A stretch of 9,620 bases of DNA from Candidatus Kuenenia stuttgartensis (GTDB lineage Bacteria; Planctomycetota; Planctomycetia; Isosphaerales; Isosphaeraceae), in contig CAMBZY010000077.1 in the NCBI GenBank assembly GCA_945872325.1, positions 1-9,620 on the forward strand. The letters are read 5' to 3'. This document shows positions 7,693-9,620 of the stretch, piece after piece. Both the position numbers and the translations under genes were made by a program. The notes beneath the pieces were generated by a model that saw only the letters and a program-made list of their open reading frames with translations, was not told the origin of the DNA and made no database searches. Numbering within the stretch: the first letter of the stretch is position 1; each line of letters opens with the position of its first letter.

Positions 7693-7712
7693 ACTACTTT
7701 TTGGACGGAAGA

Positions 7713-9098
7713 TCAGATCTTCCAGCCTTCGCGTAGTTCAGGCTGAATGTACTGGGCCGCTTCAGGGGCGTTCGTCACTTTGCCTGTGGCTGGATCGTAG
7801 TCGATGGCCTTGTTGACGCGAATCGCCACGTTGCCCAGGATCATCGACTCTGTGAGTCGGCTGGAATATTCAAAGTTCGACTGGGCATGGGACGGCTTCC
7901 CTGCACGGATGGCTTCAACCCATTCGCGTTTGTGGTTATCGTCCGTGCCGCGGCCGCCTTCCAGACGTGGGATGTAAGGCGTTGGAGCCTTATAACCTTC
8001 ATATTGCTTTTCAGGCCAGAGCATTTGCTTTGAGCCGTAATCCGAAGGTGAATACATCTGGCCTTTGGATCCGATCAGCAGGGATCCGCTATCGGATGGC
8101 TTGAAGCCGGCTGGGAAGAGGCTTTCTGGAGGCAAGTTCCGCTTGCCATCGCGAGCACCTTCGTACCAGTGCAGCTTGACCGGTGGCAAGTCTCCACGAG
8201 CGGCAAATTCGTAGGTGATCACAGCCCAGGCTGGATAGGTTTCCGAATTGATTTCGGCATGTTCAGCTGAAACCCTGTTAGGCAATTCGAGCTTGAGGGC
8301 CTTGAAGACCAGATTGGCGGTGTGGCAAGCCATATCGCCCAGGCTGCCTGTCCCGAAATCGAGCCATCCGCGCCAGTCGTGAGGGTGATAAACCGGGTGG
8401 TATGGACGAACCGGAGCTGGTCCAAGGAAAAGGTCCCAGTGGACGTGCTTCGGTACAGCAGGAGTTTCTTTTGGTCGAGCCACGATGTCTGGCGATTGCT
8501 TCCAGTATTTGAATGGACGATTGGTCCAGACATAAACTTCCTTGACATCGCCAATGGCACCCGACTGCACGATTTCTGCACCAGAACGGAGGCCGGAATC
8601 GGCTGTTCCCTGATTACCCATCTGGGTACAGACGTTCTTTTCCTTGGCAATCTGGCGCATCATGCGTGCTTCCCACACGCTGTGGGTCAGTGGCTTTTGG
8701 CAATACACGTGCTTGCCCATGCGCATGGCCATGATGGAGGCAGGAGCGTGGGTATGGTCAGGCGTGCTCACAACCACGGCGTCGAGCTTATCTCCAAGCT
8801 CACTCAGAAGCTTGCGGTAATCGACATACTTGGCGGCATCTTTGAATTTCTCGGCTTTGGAGTCGAGTCGTTTTTCGTCAATATCGCAGATGGCAGCAAT
8901 ACGGCCATGATTGCCGGCCTGATCGATATCAGAGCCACCTTTGCCACCCACACCGATGCCGGCGATGTTCAGAGCATCGTTTGGTCCGAATCCAGCATAA
9001 GCCCTTCGGCCATTGGGCCATACGGCAAAACCGGTGACCGTGGCGCCGAAGCCTTTAAGAAGTTGACGACGATCCGGATGAAGTGAACGGGACGACAT
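7713..9098 (-). CDS. Tat-exported Gfo/Idh/MocA-family oxidoreductase (QKP variant)
   Basis: This 461-residue protein is the third exported NAD(P)-binding oxidoreductase of the family in the window. The twin-arginine signal is DRRQLLKGFGATVTGFAV at residues 9-26. The Rossmann motif GVGGKG is at 49-54, followed by AICDIDE near 71. STPDHTHAP (111-119) and HVYCQKPLTHSVWEARMM (130-147) mark the active-site edge; K135 is kept, but the usual Glu of EKP is Gln. In the motif that normally reads GGGxxxDxGxH this protein has GTGSLGDMACHTAN (249-262), keeping Asp and His (H259) but changing the glycines. The middle and C-terminal parts (AIGDVKEVYVW; NAPEA; REGWKI) align by eye with the 3393-4721 protein, so the two are paralogues on opposite strands. 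GGGAG lies about 11 bases before the ATG at 9098, a plausible ribosome binding site. The substrate is unknown; sugars or sugar derivatives are typical. Confidence 0.92.
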   Translation of the reverse strand: MSSRSLHPDRRQLLKGFGATVTGFAVWPNGRRAYAGFGPNDALNIAGIGVGGKGGSDIDQAGNHGRIAAICDIDEKRLDSKAEKFKDAAKYVDYRKLLSELGDKLDAVVVSTPDHTHAPASIMAMRMGKHVYCQKPLTHSVWEARMMRQIAKEKNVCTQMGNQGTADSGLRSGAEIVQSGAIGDVKEVYVWTNRPFKYWKQSPDIVARPKETPAVPKHVHWDLFLGPAPVRPYHPVYHPHDWRGWLDFGTGSLGDMACHTANLVFKALKLELPNRVSAEHAEINSETYPAWAVITYEFAARGDLPPVKLHWYEGARDGKRNLPPESLFPAGFKPSDSGSLLIGSKGQMYSPSDYGSKQMLWPEKQYEGYKAPTPYIPRLEGGRGTDDNHKREWVEAIRAGKPSHAQSNFEYSSRLTESMILGNVAIRVNKAIDYDPATGKVTNAPEAAQYIQPELREGWKI

Positions 9099-9563
9099 GG
9101 CAGGCGGCTCCCAAGTTTTGATTGAGCAAAATACAGGCAGGATACGAAGATTGAAGCGTAGGGTAGGAATGGCGATCGGTCCCCGGTCATGGGAGTACGG
9201 CCATTAGATATCATAATAGCATGTCCGTGACGGCCTAACCAGATGGGATTCTCCGATTTTTCTGAAGACTTACAACAAAAAACAAGCCAGTCTGGCGATA
9301 GTGAAAAAGGGCTGTTTGACCATGATTGTAGGACGCAACCAGAGATTTCAGCGAGTCGATACTTCTCTTCAGATAAAAGATTACAGAAACATCGACTTGT
9401 TCAACATCGGAATAAATGTTATGTTAGATAAAGAACCCTCCACTTTGCCGACCCCTGAGGCAAAGTCATGCCGCCACGCCTTCGCTCATTTTCCAAAGAA
9501 TTGTGCGAAGATTCGCGAAATTACGGCATCCTCCTTTCCCCTCGCTCATGGGAGGCACCAGCC
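9099..9563. other. Intergenic region upstream of the minus-strand oxidoreductase
   Basis: This 465-base stretch has no gene I can support. The minus-strand sequence of 9206-9220 is AT-rich (TATTATGATATC) and could hold the -10 box of the promoter for the oxidoreductase, but no good -35 box is visible. Two small plus-strand open frames (9243-9431 and 9301-9567) lack ribosome binding sites and recognisable features, and they overlap each other. A separate hairpin lies near the right end. Confidence 0.5.
9442..9466 (+). other. Perfect hairpin of unknown role
   Basis: ACTTTGCC (9442-9449) and GGCAAAGT (9459-9466) form a perfect 8-bp inverted repeat around the 9-base loop GACCCCTGA. No T-tract follows on the plus strand, and on the minus strand the following bases (GGAGGGTTC) are not T-rich either, so it does not look like a terminator. 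It lies about 100 bases before a possible gene start and could be a leader structure or an operator; this is a guess. Confidence 0.45.
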
Positions 9564-9620
9564 ATGAAATCATGGACGTACCGAACAAACTCCCGTTTTT
9601 TTCAAAACCTCACCGCATGT
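9564..9620 (+). CDS. Possible start of a gene running off the right edge (partial)
   Basis: An ATG at 9564 is preceded at 8 bases by GGGAGG (9550-9555), the cleanest Shine-Dalgarno near any start in the right half of the window. The frame stays open for all 19 codons to the edge. The product begins MKSWTYRTNSRFFQNLTAC, basic at first; LTAC resembles a lipobox, but the preceding hydrophobic stretch is too short to be convincing. The frame is also open upstream to an ATG at 9468, which has no ribosome binding site. Too little is visible to name a family. Confidence 0.35.
   Translation, partial: MKSWTYRTNSRFFQNLTAC

Noticed and set aside
8322..9086. Plus-strand open frame of 254 codons
   Set aside because: It is opposite the 7713-9098 oxidoreductase and shows no domain or ribosome binding site.
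9301..9567. Small plus-strand open frame starting with GTG, 88 codons
   Set aside because: There is no ribosome binding site or recognisable feature, and it overlaps another equally weak frame (9243-9431) and the better-supported start at 9564.

Overview
This window looks like chromosomal DNA from a planctomycete (Planctomycetota). The main reason is three separate Gfo/Idh/MocA-family oxidoreductases that each carry a twin-arginine export signal, a gene type those genomes hold in many copies. A Sec-signal protein with one CxxCH haem site, a PepSY-associated membrane protein and an OFA-type MFS transporter fit the same picture. By eye the base composition is near 50% GC. The genus cannot be fixed from the sequence.

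Layout from left to right. Positions 7-1650 (+) encode a 12-helix OFA-family transporter; its start codon lies six bases from the window edge. After a gap of about 300 bases come two plus-strand Tat-exported Gfo/Idh/MocA proteins, at 1950-3275 and 3393-4721, separated by a clear intrinsic terminator (3288-3319). A second hairpin follows at 4746-4772, and then a class I SAM-dependent methyltransferase (4844-5683, +). The minus-strand gene at 5667-6041 is a PepSY-associated membrane protein that seems to have lost its N-terminal membrane helix; its 3' end overlaps the methyltransferase by 17 bases. A divergent gene (6143-7468, +) encodes a probable mono-haem secreted protein. It converges on a third Tat-exported Gfo/Idh/MocA protein (7713-9098, -) across a gap holding a short G-rich repeat and a long hairpin terminator. 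The last 500 bases are mostly non-coding, with a possible gene start at the right edge.

How the genes may work together is largely inference. The three exported oxidoreductases probably act on sugars or sugar derivatives outside the cytoplasm, and the transporter could move small organic acids. The terminators and strand changes argue that most genes are transcribed singly, so this is not a tight operon. I see no mobile element, CRISPR array, tRNA, rRNA or defence system. Nothing here makes a strong case for a new multi-gene system. The items most worth a second look are the CxxCH protein, the truncated PepSY gene, the QKP variant of the catalytic motif in two of the three oxidoreductases, and the intergenic hairpins.
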